The notes beneath the pieces are model-generated. The model had not been told where the DNA came from. It did not search any database and saw only the letters and a program-made list of their open reading frames with translations. A DNA stretch of 64,000 bases from contig JALSSO010000008.1 of the NCBI GenBank assembly GCA_026984215.1, positions 1-64,000 on the forward strand. The letters run 5' to 3'. The number at the start of each line of letters is the position of its first letter. Position 1 is the first letter of the stretch. Both the position numbers and the translations under genes were made by a program. Origin of the DNA: Gammaproteobacteria bacterium (GTDB lineage Bacteria; Pseudomonadota; Gammaproteobacteria; JAJDOJ01). Below, piece after piece: positions 49,358 through 59,998 of this stretch.

Positions 49358-49909
49358 ATGCTGCGCAACGCACGGGTTCCCATTCTCGGCATCGCCGCGT
49401 GGAGCGGCACGGGCAAGACCACGCTGCTGCGCGCCGTGCTGCCCCGGCTCACGGCGGCCGGTTTGCGGGTGGGGCTGGTCAAACACGCACACCACAAGTT
49501 CGAGATCGACCATCCGGGTAAGGACAGCCACACCCTGCGCAAGGCGGGGGCCACGCGCGTGCTCGCCGCTTCCCGTCGGCTGCGGGCGCTGATCGAGGAG
49601 ACGCACCTCGAGGACGACCCTCTCCTGGACGAGCTGCTCGCCGGGTTCCCCCAGGAAGACCTGGATCTCGTGCTGGTGGAAGGCTTCAAGCACGAGCACT
49701 TCCCCAAGATCGAGTTGCACCGGCCGGCGCTGGGCCGCCCGTTGCTGTTCCCTGAGGATCCCACCGTGATCGCGGTGGCCACGGACGCGCCGCTGCCGCT
49801 CCCCTGCCCATTGCCCCTGATCGACCTCAACGACCCGCAAGCGGTCGCCGCATTCATTCTGGAATACCGGGCGCGGCACCTGCCGGCCGCCTCGGCCGGC
49901 GGGGTCTGA
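49358..49909 (+). CDS. mobB: Molybdopterin-guanine dinucleotide biosynthesis protein MobB
   Basis: 183-aa P-loop GTPase that helps MobA attach GMP to molybdopterin. Walker A AAWSGTGKTTLL, VGLVKHAHHKFEIDHPGKDS, LRKAGATRVLAAS and DLVLVEGFKHEHFPKIELHR are family hallmarks. It follows tupC by 1 nt, so import of the metal and production of the bis-MGD cofactor are co-expressed. Confidence 0.96.
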   Translation: MLRNARVPILGIAAWSGTGKTTLLRAVLPRLTAAGLRVGLVKHAHHKFEIDHPGKDSHTLRKAGATRVLAASRRLRALIEETHLEDDPLLDELLAGFPQEDLDLVLVEGFKHEHFPKIELHRPALGRPLLFPEDPTVIAVATDAPLPLPCPLPLIDLNDPQAVAAFILEYRARHLPAASAGGV

Positions 49910-49944
49910 ACCGTCCGGTCCACCCCCCGCCGCCGGGGTGTGGA

Positions 49945-50514
49945 TCAGGTCTTGGGGAGCGTCACGCCGCGCTGTCCCTGGTACTTGCCGCCCCGGTCCC
50001 GATAAGAGGTCTCGCAGGTCTCGTCGGACTGCAGGAAGATCACCTGCGCCACGCCTTCGTGAGCGTAGATCTTGGCCGGCAGCGGGGTGGTGTTGGAGAA
50101 CTCCAGCGTCACATGCCCCTCCCACTCCGGCTCCAACGGCGTGACGTTGACGATGATCCCGCAACGGGCGTAGGTGCTTTTGCCCAGGCAGATGGTGAGC
50201 ACGTTGCGCGGGATGCGAAAGTACTCCACCGTACGGGCCAGGGCGAAGGAATTGGGGGGGATGATGCACACGTCGGAGCGCACATCCACGAAGCTGTCCG
50301 CGTCGAAGGCCTTGGGGTCGACGATGGCCGAGTTGATGTTGGTGAATACCTTGAACTCGTCGGCGCAGCGCACGTCGTAGCCGTAGCTGGAGGTCCCGTA
50401 GGACACGATCCGCTCGCCGTGGACGGTGTGACGGATCTGCCCCGGCTCGAAGGGCTCGATCATGCCGTGCTCCTCGGCCATGCGGCGGATCCAGCGATCG
50501 GACTTGACGGGCAT
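49945..50514 (-). CDS. dcd: dCTP deaminase
   Basis: 189-aa homotrimeric enzyme that converts dCTP to dUTP for thymidylate supply. Motifs: [49 protein letters not shown] (SxxxR and the catalytic Glu region), [20 protein letters not shown] and [13 protein letters not shown]. Convergent with mobB; dcd beside apbC is a common gammaproteobacterial pairing. Confidence 0.97.
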   Translation of the reverse strand: MPVKSDRWIRRMAEEHGMIEPFEPGQIRHTVHGERIVSYGTSSYGYDVRCADEFKVFTNINSAIVDPKAFDADSFVDVRSDVCIIPPNSFALARTVEYFRIPRNVLTICLGKSTYARCGIIVNVTPLEPEWEGHVTLEFSNTTPLPAKIYAHEGVAQVIFLQSDETCETSYRDRGGKYQGQRGVTLPKT

Positions 50515-50542
50515 GGGATCTGGGCTTGAGCTTGGAACGAAA

Positions 50543-50566
50543 CGGCCGGTCCCACCGGACCGGCCG
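50543..50566 (-). terminator. Terminator hairpin between apbC and dcd
   Basis: CGGCCGGTCC-loop of four-GGACCGGCCG, a perfect 10-bp stem, is followed on the minus strand by TTTCGTT. It lies 35 nt after the apbC stop and would limit read-through into dcd. Confidence 0.6.
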
Positions 50567-50601
50567 CCATTGTGTGCGCGAGGCAGCGAAGGCGCAAGCG
50601 C

Positions 50602-51693
50602 TCAGTCGGCCTGAATGACGATCTTCGGAAACTTGGCGCTCAGGTCCTTGGTGCGCCCGGCCAGCTTGCCGGCCGTCTTGCGCGCGATCTCGCGGTAGAT
50701 CTCGGCAATGCGGCTGTCGGGCTCGGCCACCACCGTGGGTTGGCCCCCGTCGGCCTCCTCGCGGATCCGCTTGTCCAGGGGCAGCTTGCCCAGCACGTCC
50801 ACGCCCGACTCCTCGGCCAGCTTGTCCGCCCCGCCCTCGCCGAAGATGGGTTCCTCGTGGCCGCATTTGGAGCAGATGTGGATGCTCATGTTCTCCACGA
50901 TGCCCAGCACCGGCACCTCCACCTTCTCGAACATCTTCAGCCCCTTGCGCGCGTCGATGAGGGCGATGTCCTGTGGGGTGGTGACGATCACCGCGCCGCT
51001 GACCGGGATCTTCTGGGCCAGCGTGAGCTGCACGTCGCCGGTGCCCGGGGGCAGGTCCACCACCAAGTAGTCCAGATTACGCCAGTTGGTGTCGTTGAGG
51101 AGCTGCTCCAGGGCCTGCGTGACCATGGGCCCACGCCAGATCATGGGCGTTTCCTCGTCGATGAGGAAGCCGATGGACATAGCCTGCAGGCCCCAGGCCT
51201 CCATCGGGTTGAGACTGCGTCCGTCGGGGGAGGTGGGCTGACCCGTGACCCCCAGCATGCGGGGCTGGCTGGGCCCGTAAATGTCGGCATCCAGGATGCC
51301 CACCAGCGCGCCCTCGGCCGAGAGCGCCAGGGCCAGATTGACGGCGGTGGTGGACTTGCCCACGCCGCCCTTGCCCGAGGCCACCGCGATCACGTTTTTG
51401 ATGTTCTCCAGCGGCTTCAGGCTCTTCTGCACCGCGTGCGGCTCGATCTTCCAAGAGACGTCCACGTCCACCGACTCGACCCCCTCCAGGGTGGCGAGCT
51501 TCTCCCGCACCTGGCGCGCCAGCTCCTCACGGAAGCCCTTGGCGGGATAGCCCAGGACGATCTTCACCCCGACCTTGCCACCGTCGATCTGGATGTCCTT
51601 GACGGCCTTGCTGGCGACGAGATCCTTGCCCACGTAGGGGTCCCGAATCTCCTTCAGCAATGTTTCGACCTGCTCTCTGGCGACTTCGGCCAT
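50602..51693 (-). CDS. apbC: Iron-sulfur cluster carrier protein ApbC/Mrp
   Basis: 363-aa cytosolic P-loop ATPase that carries [4Fe-4S] clusters to target proteins. An N-terminal MIP18/DUF59 domain (LLKEIRDPYVGKDLVAS, VGVKIVLGYPAKGF) precedes the ParA-type domain: GKGGVGKSTTAVNLA (deviant Walker A), DADIYGPSQPRMLG, DLPPGTGDVQLTL, and the cluster-binding CxxC in ICSKCGHEEP. ATG at 51693 with GGAGAGAG ahead; promoter at 51753-51780. Confidence 0.97.
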   Translation of the reverse strand: MAEVAREQVETLLKEIRDPYVGKDLVASKAVKDIQIDGGKVGVKIVLGYPAKGFREELARQVREKLATLEGVESVDVDVSWKIEPHAVQKSLKPLENIKNVIAVASGKGGVGKSTTAVNLALALSAEGALVGILDADIYGPSQPRMLGVTGQPTSPDGRSLNPMEAWGLQAMSIGFLIDEETPMIWRGPMVTQALEQLLNDTNWRNLDYLVVDLPPGTGDVQLTLAQKIPVSGAVIVTTPQDIALIDARKGLKMFEKVEVPVLGIVENMSIHICSKCGHEEPIFGEGGADKLAEESGVDVLGKLPLDKRIREEADGGQPTVVAEPDSRIAEIYREIARKTAGKLAGRTKDLSAKFPKIVIQAD

Positions 51694-51752
51694 GGGCTCT
51701 CTCCTGCGCTGCGTTCCGATGAAGTGTGGGCCCTGCCCGCACTGAGCCGGCA

Positions 51753-51780
51753 AGTATAGCCCAGGGTCGGTCTGCCTCAA
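51753..51780 (-). promoter_or_regulatory. Sigma-70 promoter of apbC
   Basis: On the minus strand TTGAGG (51780-51775), a 16-bp spacer and TATACT (51758-51753). The start near 51746 gives a leader of about 53 nt. Confidence 0.65.
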
Positions 51781-51877
51781 CCCCGCGGAAAGCGCGGAAA
51801 CTGCCGCCGCAGCGAGCCCGCGGCGGCGCGGTCGAACCGTGCCCCCGGTATTCGACCTCCTCCGGGCGGGACCGGTA

Positions 51878-52666
51878 TCAATACGGCCGGTGGGTGTGCA
51901 CCGGAACCGGTGGATCCGCCGCGGGCCCGGGAGCCAGGACCTCCCGCGCGCGTCCACCCGGGCCGGATGGGCCGGCCGTGGCGCGGTAGGCCTCCAGCAC
52001 CGTCTCGGTCGGACCCGTCATCGCCACCTGGCCCGACTCGATCCAGACCAGCCGGTCGCAGAGTTCGCGCAACGTGCCCGGCTCGTGTGAGGCCAACACG
52101 ACGGCCTTGTCGGAACGGATCTTGTCGCGCATGGCAGCCTTGGACTTGGCACGGAACGCAGCATCCCCCACACCCAGCACCTCGTCGATGAGCAGCACGT
52201 CGGCATCGGCATGCAGCGCCACCGCGAAGCCCAGTCGTGCACGCATTCCCACGGAATAATGCTTGATGGGCAGATCGATGAACTCCGCCAGTTCCGAAAA
52301 GGCGGTGATCTGATCCATGCACGCATCGATCCGGCGGCGCGCCATCCCCAGCAACAACCCGCTGAGGACCACGTTCTCCCGCCCGGTGAGGTTGGGCATG
52401 AAACCCGCTTGCAACGCCAACAGGGTACGCCGCAACCCGGGCCGGACCAGTAGTTCCCCCACGTCCGGCGCGATGATCCCCGCCAGAATCCGCAACAGGG
52501 TGCTCTTGCCCGCGCCGTTGCGCCCGATCACCCCCAACGTCTCGCCGCTGTGCAGATCGAACGAGACCCGTTTCAGGGCCCAGTACAGCGGGCGCGCGAA
52601 CGGTCCCAGCCCCCGTCGGTAACACACACCGAGCCGGCGCGCCCGCAAGATGATCTCGCGTGACAT
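51878..52666 (-). CDS. ABC exporter ATP-binding protein, Wzt/TagH type
   Basis: 262-aa ATPase of the O-antigen/teichoic-acid/capsule export group. Motifs: VIGRNGAGKST, the family-typical LQAGFMPNLTGRENV (Q-loop), YSVGMRARLGFAVAL (signature, G-M in place of G-Q) and LLIDEVLGVGDAAF (Walker B). It stops about 35 residues after the ATPase fold, so there is no sugar-binding C-terminal domain as in some Wzt proteins. Directly follows the permease gene (1 nt). No glycosyltransferase genes nearby. Confidence 0.9.
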   Translation of the reverse strand: MSREIILRARRLGVCYRRGLGPFARPLYWALKRVSFDLHSGETLGVIGRNGAGKSTLLRILAGIIAPDVGELLVRPGLRRTLLALQAGFMPNLTGRENVVLSGLLLGMARRRIDACMDQITAFSELAEFIDLPIKHYSVGMRARLGFAVALHADADVLLIDEVLGVGDAAFRAKSKAAMRDKIRSDKAVVLASHEPGTLRELCDRLVWIESGQVAMTGPTETVLEAYRATAGPSGPGGRAREVLAPGPAADPPVPVHTHRPY

Positions 52667-52667
52667 C

Positions 52668-53471
52668 TCAGACCACTAGCTTGGGATACACCCGGTCGTA
52701 CCGGTGATACAGCCATCCCGTGAGTGCGATGCCCGCCACGGCGAACAGCGCCACCGCGGCGAGCCGTCCCAATGCGGGCGGACCGCCTTCGATCAATACG
52801 TCCCGGTACGCATCGACCATCACGGCGACGGGATTGAGCCAAAAAATCCGCTGCCAAGCCCCGGGAATCGTGTCTACCGAAAAGAAGATGCCGGACAGGA
52901 ACAGCAACAATGTCATCAGATTGTTGACGACGATGGTGAGGTCCGGCAGGAACGGGACCACGGCGGCCACGAAACCGGCCAGGAACACCACCAGCAAGAG
53001 CTGTACTACCACGAGCACGGGCAACAACGACCAGCTCCACTGCGGCCCCGGACCGGCCAACCCCAGGAAGGCGAGGAGCAGCACCAGCAGCACCACGTAC
53101 TTCACACCGTTGGCCAGCACGAGGGAGAGCGGGAACACCCATTTGGGCACGTAGACCTGCCCCAGCAGGGCCTGGTTGGCCAACAGCACCGTGGCACCCG
53201 TTCGAACACTGGAATCGATCCACCGCCACACCACCAGTCCGCAGATCAGGAACGCCGGATAGCCCGGCCCCCCGCGCTGGAACAATACGCCGAAAACGAG
53301 ATAGAAAGTGGCCATGTACAGAACGGGCTCCGCCACCCACCACATCAGACCGAGATACGCCCTGGACATCTCCGCCTTGAGCTCGGCGAGGACCTTGTAG
53401 CGCACCAGTTCCAGCGTGCTGGCGAGCCCCGCCGACACCAGCGGGGACTTTTCGGCAGGAATCAACTCCAT
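52668..53471 (-). CDS. ABC exporter permease, Wzm/TagG type
   Basis: 267-aa six-helix permease of the ABC-2 type. Features: LVRYKVLAELKAEMSRAYLGLMWWVAEPV in pieces (family N-terminus), FYLVFGVLFQRG, PAFLICGLVVWRWIDSSV, VVPFLPDLTIVVNNLMTLLL and FLSGIFFSVDTIPGAWQRIF, LNPVAVMVDAYRDVLI. ATG at 53471. Exports a glycan or related polymer across the inner membrane; the substrate cannot be told from this locus. Confidence 0.9.
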   Translation of the reverse strand: MELIPAEKSPLVSAGLASTLELVRYKVLAELKAEMSRAYLGLMWWVAEPVLYMATFYLVFGVLFQRGGPGYPAFLICGLVVWRWIDSSVRTGATVLLANQALLGQVYVPKWVFPLSLVLANGVKYVVLLVLLLAFLGLAGPGPQWSWSLLPVLVVVQLLLVVFLAGFVAAVVPFLPDLTIVVNNLMTLLLFLSGIFFSVDTIPGAWQRIFWLNPVAVMVDAYRDVLIEGGPPALGRLAAVALFAVAGIALTGWLYHRYDRVYPKLVV

Positions 53472-53680
53472 AAGGCGGCGTACCCCCGTGACCCGGGCCC
53501 CGCATGGCTGCGGCATGGAATGCCCGGAATCACGACATGGGCCGGCGACACCCGCCCGCGGCTGCTGCAACGGGTATCTGGGCCGGATGGCTTGCGGGGC
53601 GCGACTTGCGAACCCCTTCCCCCTCACGCCGGCCACTCTATCACACGCGCGGTCGGCCGTCAGTCCGCCGGCCGTGGCCC

Positions 53681-55792
53681 TCAGACCTCGCCGAAATGGA
53701 CGCCCTCGCCCACCCAGCGCTCGATCAACGCCTCCGCCGCGGGCGGATCCGCCCGGGAAAGGCTGTGCGCCGCCCGCCCCACCTCGGGCAACAGGTCATG
53801 GTCGCGCAGGACGTCGGCCACGCGCAGGTCGAGCAACCCGGTCTGGCGGGTGCCGAGCACCTCGCCGGGACCGCGCAGCTCCAGGTCGATACGCGCGATC
53901 TCGAACCCGTCGGTGGTCCCCCGCATCGCCTGCAAGCGCCGGCGCGCCACCTCCGAAAGCGGAGGTCGATACAGGAGCACGCAGGCGCTGCGCGCGCGGC
54001 CGCGGCCCACCCGCCCGCGCAACTGGTGGAGCTGGGCCAACCCTAGGCGCTCGGCGTTCTCGATGATCATGAGCGAGGCGTTGGGCACATCCACCCCCAC
54101 CTCGATCACGGTGGTGGCGACCAGGAGCTGGATCGCGCCCTCCTTGAAGGCGCCCATCACTCGATCTTTCTCCGCCGGTGGCATGCGGCCGTGCACCAGC
54201 CCCACCGAGATGCCGGGCAGCGCCTCGGCCAGGCGCCGCGCCGTCTCCTCGGCGGCCTGGCACTGGAGGGCCTCGGATTCCTCCACCAGGGTGCACACCC
54301 AGTAGGCCTGGCGTCCGGCGGCACAGGCCCGGCTGACCCGTTCCAGCACTTCGTCGCGGCGCGTGTCGGGCACCACCACCGTCTGGACCGGCGCGCGTCC
54401 GGGGGGCAGCTCGTCGATGACGGAGTAGTCCAGATCCCCGTAGGCGGTCATGGCCAGCGTGCGCGGGATGGGGGTGGCCGTCATGATGAGCTGGTGGGGC
54501 GCCGTGGCACCCTCGGTCCCCTTGCGACGCAGGGCCAGGCGCTGGTGCACCCCGAAGCGGTGCTGCTCGTCCACCACCACCAGCCCCAGCCGGGCGAAGC
54601 GCACCGCCTCCTGGAACAGGGCATGGGTGCCCACCGCCACGGCGGCCCGGCCGGTCTCCAGCGCCTCCCGCACCGCCCGACGCCCGGCCGCGGACTGTCG
54701 GCCCGAGACCCGCACCACCGCCACACCCAACGGCGCCATCCATCGGTGGAAGGCACCGTGATGCTGTTCGGCCAACAGTTCGGTGGGCGCCATGACCGCA
54801 GCCTGAAACCCCGCCTCTACCGCGCGCAGGCAGGCCGCCGCCGCCACCACCGTCTTGCCGGATCCCACGTCGCCCTGGACCAGGCGCAGCATGGGCACGG
54901 GCCGCTGCAGGTCGGCGAAGATCTCGCCCACGACGCGGCGCTGCGCCGGCGTGGGCTCGAACGGCAGGCTGGCCAGGAAGCGCTCGGCCAGCCCCGCCGG
55001 GCGCGCCGGGAAACTGGGCGCCCGGTGCCGGCGCGCCAGACACCGCAGGCGCACCATGGCGAGCTGGTGGGCGAGCAGCTCCTCGAAGGCCAGCCGCCGC
55101 CGCGCCGGATGTGAACCCTCCAGGAGCGCGGCCACGTCCGTCCCCGGCGGGGGCGCATGCACGAGGCCCAGCGCTTCTTCCAGCGGCACCCGCAACCCCT
55201 CGGGCAGGAGCGCGGGCGGCAGCCGGTCGGGCAACGGCCAGCGCCCCTTGCGCAGCCCTTCGAGCGCCTCGGCCACCAAGCGCTGGAGGGTACGCTGGGT
55301 GAGGCCTTCGGTGGCCGGATAGACGGGCGTCAGCCGGCCCGTCCCCGCCGCCGTTTGCCCGGCCGGATCGAACTCGAGCTCTGGATGCACCATCTCCAGG
55401 CCGGTGGGTCCGGCGCGCACCTCGCCGAAGGCTTGCAACGACTGGCCGCGCTGGAACCGCCGGGCGAACCGCAGATTGAAATGGAAGAATCGCAGCACCA
55501 GCCAGCCCGTGCCGTCCGCCAGCGTGACCAAAAGGGCGCGGCGGCGGCGCTGGACCTGCTCCACGTGCTCCACCGTGCCGCGCACCAGCGCCTCGGCCCG
55601 GGGGCGCAGCGATCCGATGGGATGGAACCGAGTGCGGTCCTGATAGCGCAACGGCAGGTGGAAAAGCAGGTCTTGCACACTGCCGATGCGCAACCGCGCC
55701 AAACGTTCGGCCAGCGCGGGTCCCACCCCCCGCAGCGCCGTGACCGGCGTGCGCCGCGCGGCGGCCCCGGCCGTGGCCGGGCGGGCCGTCAT
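53681..55792 (-). CDS. recG: ATP-dependent DNA helicase RecG
   Basis: 703-aa branch-migration helicase that reverses stalled forks. The wedge domain (VTALRGVGPALAERLARLRI, LLFHLPLRYQDRT) is followed by helicase motifs: LVQGDVGSGKTVVAAAA (I), MAPTELLAEQHHGAF (Ia), VVDEQHRFGVHQR (II, DEQH), MTATPIPRTLAM (III), VEVGVDVPNASLMIIENAER and LHQLRGRVGRG (VI). Last gene of gmk-rpoZ-spoT-ridA-recG. Confidence 0.98.
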   Translation of the reverse strand: MTARPATAGAAARRTPVTALRGVGPALAERLARLRIGSVQDLLFHLPLRYQDRTRFHPIGSLRPRAEALVRGTVEHVEQVQRRRRALLVTLADGTGWLVLRFFHFNLRFARRFQRGQSLQAFGEVRAGPTGLEMVHPELEFDPAGQTAAGTGRLTPVYPATEGLTQRTLQRLVAEALEGLRKGRWPLPDRLPPALLPEGLRVPLEEALGLVHAPPPGTDVAALLEGSHPARRRLAFEELLAHQLAMVRLRCLARRHRAPSFPARPAGLAERFLASLPFEPTPAQRRVVGEIFADLQRPVPMLRLVQGDVGSGKTVVAAAACLRAVEAGFQAAVMAPTELLAEQHHGAFHRWMAPLGVAVVRVSGRQSAAGRRAVREALETGRAAVAVGTHALFQEAVRFARLGLVVVDEQHRFGVHQRLALRRKGTEGATAPHQLIMTATPIPRTLAMTAYGDLDYSVIDELPPGRAPVQTVVVPDTRRDEVLERVSRACAAGRQAYWVCTLVEESEALQCQAAEETARRLAEALPGISVGLVHGRMPPAEKDRVMGAFKEGAIQLLVATTVIEVGVDVPNASLMIIENAERLGLAQLHQLRGRVGRGRARSACVLLYRPPLSEVARRRLQAMRGTTDGFEIARIDLELRGPGEVLGTRQTGLLDLRVADVLRDHDLLPEVGRAAHSLSRADPPAAEALIERWVGEGVHFGEV

Positions 55793-55796
55793 CGGC

Positions 55797-56195
55797 TCAG
55801 TCCTGATCCTGTGGTAGATACAACACGGCGTCCATCTCCACGGCCGCCCCCTTGGGGAGGGCCGCCACCCCCACCGCCGCGCGGGCCGGATAGGGCCGAG
55901 CGAAGTACTCGGCCATGATCTCGTTGACCACCGGAAAGTGGGCGAGATCGGTGAGATAAACGGTCAGCTTGACTGCGTCGTCCAACGTCCCACCGGCCGC
56001 CCGCGCCACCGCCGCGAGGTTGTCGAACACGCGCCGGATCTGTTCGGCCACGTCCCCCCCGACCAGCGCCATGGTGTCCGGATCCAGCGGGATCTGGCCG
56101 GAGAGATAGACCCAGTCGCCGGCGTGCACGGCCTGCGAGTAAGTTCCGATGGCCTCGGGGGCCTGTGGGGTGTGAACGGCCTGTTTTCTGATCAT
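55797..56195 (-). CDS. ridA: RidA family reactive enamine/imine deaminase
   Basis: 132-aa trimeric YjgF/YER057c/UK114 protein that hydrolyses reactive 2-aminoacrylate. Signatures: [28 protein letters not shown] in pieces, [22 protein letters not shown] and [22 protein letters not shown] with the substrate-binding Arg. ATG at 56195. Between spoT and recG, its usual place. Confidence 0.97.
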   Translation of the reverse strand: MIRKQAVHTPQAPEAIGTYSQAVHAGDWVYLSGQIPLDPDTMALVGGDVAEQIRRVFDNLAAVARAAGGTLDDAVKLTVYLTDLAHFPVVNEIMAEYFARPYPARAAVGVAALPKGAAVEMDAVLYLPQDQD

Positions 56196-56292
56196 GTCGC
56201 GTCTCCGTGACAGGGATGGTGCGAAGGCGATGCATTGTGCCTCAGGCACCACGCGCGCGCAGCTGCGCCGGTGCCCTGGGCACGATCCGGGT

Positions 56293-58449
56293 TCAGCCGA
56301 CCCGCTTGACGGAATAGACTTGGGGAATCTTGCGCAGGGCCCGTAGGATGCGGGCCAGGTGTCGCCGGTCGCGGGCCGCCAGCACGAAGGTGAGTGTGGT
56401 GGAGGAACCGTCGTGGCGCTCGAAGGTGATGTTTTCGATATTGGAATGCTGGCCGGAGATCCGCGAGGCCATCTCGGCCAGCACGCCGCGCTCGTTGCGT
56501 GTCTGCACGCGAATGGCCGCCAGGAATTCCCCCTGGGGCGCCTCGGCCCAACGCACGGAGATGGTCCGGTCTTCCATACGGCGGTAGGCCCGCACGTTGG
56601 GGCAGTGGTCACGGTGAACCACCAGGCCCCGGCCCGCGCTCAAGACCCCCACCACGGGATCGCGCGGAATCGGATAACAGCATTTGGCGAAGCTGACCAC
56701 CATGCCCTCGGTGCCTTCGATGGACAGCGCGGCTGCCGTCCCTTGCCCTTCCGCCTCGCCGGTGTCTGGGACCAGCCGGTGGGCCACCACCTGCGCCATG
56801 CGCCTGCCCAGGCCGATCTCCTCGAGCAGGTCCTCCAGCGAGTCGAGCCCCAGCTCCTCCAGCAGCGTGGCCATACGGGCCGCCGACACCTGGCGCAGGG
56901 ACAGGTCGAAACCCGCCAGCGCCTTTTCCAGCAACCGCCGACCGAGCCGGCGAGCCTCGCCGCGGCGCTGGTTCTTCAGGTAGTGCCGGATGGCGGCCCG
57001 TGCCTTGCCGGTCACCACGAAGTCGAGCCAGTTGGGATTGGGCCGGCCGGTGGCCGCAGTGATCACTTCCACGGTCTGGCCGCTTTGCAGCACCGTGCTG
57101 AGCGGCGCCAGCCGCCGGTCGATCTTCACCGCCACACAGGTGTTGCCCACGTCGGAATGGATGGCATAGGCGAAGTCCACGGCCGTCGCGCCGCGCGGCA
57201 GGGCCCGGATCTCGCCGGCCGGCGTGAACACATAGACCTCGTCCGGGAAGAGGTCCACCTTGATGCTTTCCAGGAACTCCAGCGAATTGCCGGCCCGTTT
57301 CTGGATTTCCAGCACGTCCTCCAGCCAGCGCCGGGCCCGGTCGTGGGCCGGGGTACCCGACCCACCCGCCTTGTAGAGCCAATGGGCGGCGATGCCCGCC
57401 TCGGCCACGCGGTCCATCTCCTCGGTGCGGATCTGCACCTCGATGGGAATCCCGTGGGGGCCGAACAGGGTCGTGTGCAGGGACTGATAGCCGTTGGCCT
57501 TGGGAATGGCGATGTAGTCCTTGAAGCGTCCGGGCAGCGGTGTGTAGAGATTGTGCACGGCGCCCAGTACACGGTAGCAGGTGTCCACGTCGCGGGCGAT
57601 GATGCGCACCGCGAACACGTCGAACACCTCTTTGAACGGCAACCGCTTGGCGCGCATCTTGCGGTAGATGCTGTAGAGGTTCTTGGTGCGTCCCAGAATG
57701 CGCGCCTCGACTTCCAGTTCCTCGAGCCGCGCACAGATGGCCGTCTCCACCTTCTGCATCAACTCGCGCTGGTGACCCGTGGCCTGGCGCACCGCCGCCT
57801 CCAGCACCCGGTAACGCAGGGGATACAGCGCCTGGAAGCCCAGGTCCTCCAACTCCTGACGCAGCCGGTTCATGCCCAGGCGTTGGGCGATGGGGGCGTA
57901 GATGTCCAGGGTCTCCCGGGCGATGCGCCGGCGTTTGTCCGGGCGCATGACACCGAGCGTGCGCATGTTGTGCAGCCGGTCGGCGAGCTTGATCATGATC
58001 ACCCGCAGGTCGCGGGCCACCGCAAGCATCATCTTGCGGAAACTCTCGGCGGCCGCCTCGGCCTTGGACTCGAAGCTGAGGCTGGAGAGCTTGCTCACCC
58101 CATCGACCAGCTCGGCCACCTCGGCGCCGAACTCCGCCTCGATCTGGGACTTGGCCGTGGGCGTGTCCTCGATCACGTCGTGGAGGATGGCGGCCATGAT
58201 GCTCGACGCATCCAGGCGCATCTCGGCCATGGTGCGGGCCACCGCCAGGGGATGGAAGATGTAGGGTTCGCCGGTGAGGCGGGTCTGGCCCTCGTGGGCC
58301 TCGGCTCCAAAGAGGTAGGCGCGGTAGATCTCGCGCACTTCCTCGGGGGAGAGATACGCCTCGAGCAGCGCGCAGAGGTCGCTGATCAGGAAGCGGCTGG
58401 ATTCAGCGGCGGGTGCAGGTCCGGGGCGGGAGATCGCCGGATTCGCCAT
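56293..58449 (-). CDS. spoT: Bifunctional (p)ppGpp synthetase/hydrolase SpoT
   Basis: 718-aa stringent-response enzyme. The hydrolase HD domain is intact ([30 protein letters not shown]), so it can degrade ppGpp. Then the synthetase domain ([39 protein letters not shown]), TGS ([20 protein letters not shown]), a helical/CC region and the C-terminal ACT domain ([20 protein letters not shown]). Co-transcribed with rpoZ and gmk. Confidence 0.97.
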   Translation of the reverse strand: MANPAISRPGPAPAAESSRFLISDLCALLEAYLSPEEVREIYRAYLFGAEAHEGQTRLTGEPYIFHPLAVARTMAEMRLDASSIMAAILHDVIEDTPTAKSQIEAEFGAEVAELVDGVSKLSSLSFESKAEAAAESFRKMMLAVARDLRVIMIKLADRLHNMRTLGVMRPDKRRRIARETLDIYAPIAQRLGMNRLRQELEDLGFQALYPLRYRVLEAAVRQATGHQRELMQKVETAICARLEELEVEARILGRTKNLYSIYRKMRAKRLPFKEVFDVFAVRIIARDVDTCYRVLGAVHNLYTPLPGRFKDYIAIPKANGYQSLHTTLFGPHGIPIEVQIRTEEMDRVAEAGIAAHWLYKAGGSGTPAHDRARRWLEDVLEIQKRAGNSLEFLESIKVDLFPDEVYVFTPAGEIRALPRGATAVDFAYAIHSDVGNTCVAVKIDRRLAPLSTVLQSGQTVEVITAATGRPNPNWLDFVVTGKARAAIRHYLKNQRRGEARRLGRRLLEKALAGFDLSLRQVSAARMATLLEELGLDSLEDLLEEIGLGRRMAQVVAHRLVPDTGEAEGQGTAAALSIEGTEGMVVSFAKCCYPIPRDPVVGVLSAGRGLVVHRDHCPNVRAYRRMEDRTISVRWAEAPQGEFLAAIRVQTRNERGVLAEMASRISGQHSNIENITFERHDGSSTTLTFVLAARDRRHLARILRALRKIPQVYSVKRVG

Positions 58450-58470
58450 GCGGCCCAGCCGTCCCGAAGG

Positions 58471-58752
58471 TCAGATTTCGTCCGGGGGGCCCGCCGGGGG
58501 TCGGGGCACGTCGGTGAAGGGGTTCATCTCCATGCCCGGCATTTCGAGCGCTTCCGGCTCGTCGAGCAACTCGGGACCGATCTTGCCCTCGGCGATCTCG
58601 CGCAGCGCGATGACGGTGGGCTTGTCGTTCTCGGGCTCGACCAGGGGCTCGGCCCCACGCTCGATCTGCCGCGCCCGCTTGGCGGCCAACAGTACAAGCT
58701 GGAAACGGTTGTCCACCTTCTCGAGACAGTCCTCTACGGTCACTCGCGCCAT
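58471..58752 (-). CDS. rpoZ: DNA-directed RNA polymerase subunit omega
   Basis: 93-aa omega subunit, which helps fold the beta' subunit and carries part of a ppGpp site. Signatures: [40 protein letters not shown] and [18 protein letters not shown] at 58752 with TTGGAGG. Normal place before spoT. Confidence 0.98.
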   Translation of the reverse strand: MARVTVEDCLEKVDNRFQLVLLAAKRARQIERGAEPLVEPENDKPTVIALREIAEGKIGPELLDEPEALEMPGMEMNPFTDVPRPPAGPPDEI

Positions 58753-58869
58753 TCGCGCAACCTCCAACGGAACTCCGGAAACGACAAAAAACCACAACGG
58801 TCCGGGCCGCTGCGGAACACTGCCTCGCATTCTACGGCAAAACCCCTCGACGGGCCACTGGCCGGCCTT

Positions 58870-59523
<654 letters not shown>

Positions 59524-59605
59524 CTAGACGACGTGGATGACGAACGGTCGCCGGCGATGGGAGGGCGGACGCAAGACATGCCGCCGGCCCCTTTCCCACA
59601 GCGGG

Positions 59606-59998
59606 CTACTGCAAGCGGCGTACCTCTTCGTCACCCAGGTTCAACACCGTGCGGGCCAGGTCCACCGCCGCGTGGGCAAAGGCCTCCAGGTCCCGGTAGG
59701 CGTCGGAACGGTCCAGGACCTGGCTGCCGCCGGGCAGAATCAGACGCACGCCGTACTGACCTTCGTCCCGTTCGCGCGCGGGCAGACGCTCGGCGGTGAT
59801 GTACATGCCGGGCTCCGACTCGCCATCCACCACCGCCGCCAGGATCCAGCGGTAGTCGCGGCCGTCCCTGGACTCGATGTCACCCAGGATCACGAAGCTG
59901 AAGTTGCCCACCCGATAACGGCGCCTGGGGATCGCCGTGCCGATCCCCGGTCGTTCGATGCGGGCTGCGGCCTCCTGCGCCACGACGGAAACGCTCAA
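59606..59998 (-). CDS. Hypothetical protein, 130 aa, coupled to thioredoxin
   Basis: No recognised family. A short Ala-rich N-terminus leads into RRRYRVGNFSFVILGDIESR, WILAAVVDGESEPGMYITAE, EGQYGVRLILPGGSQVLD and a closing helix (AFAHAAVDLARTVLNLGDEE). It looks like a small soluble alpha/beta protein. The TTG at 59998 overlaps the thioredoxin stop (TTGA), and a GTG at 59983 is an alternative. The close coupling suggests a shared role with the thioredoxin. Confidence 0.7.
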   Translation of the reverse strand: MSVSVVAQEAAARIERPGIGTAIPRRRYRVGNFSFVILGDIESRDGRDYRWILAAVVDGESEPGMYITAERLPARERDEGQYGVRLILPGGSQVLDRSDAYRDLEAFAHAAVDLARTVLNLGDEEVRRLQ

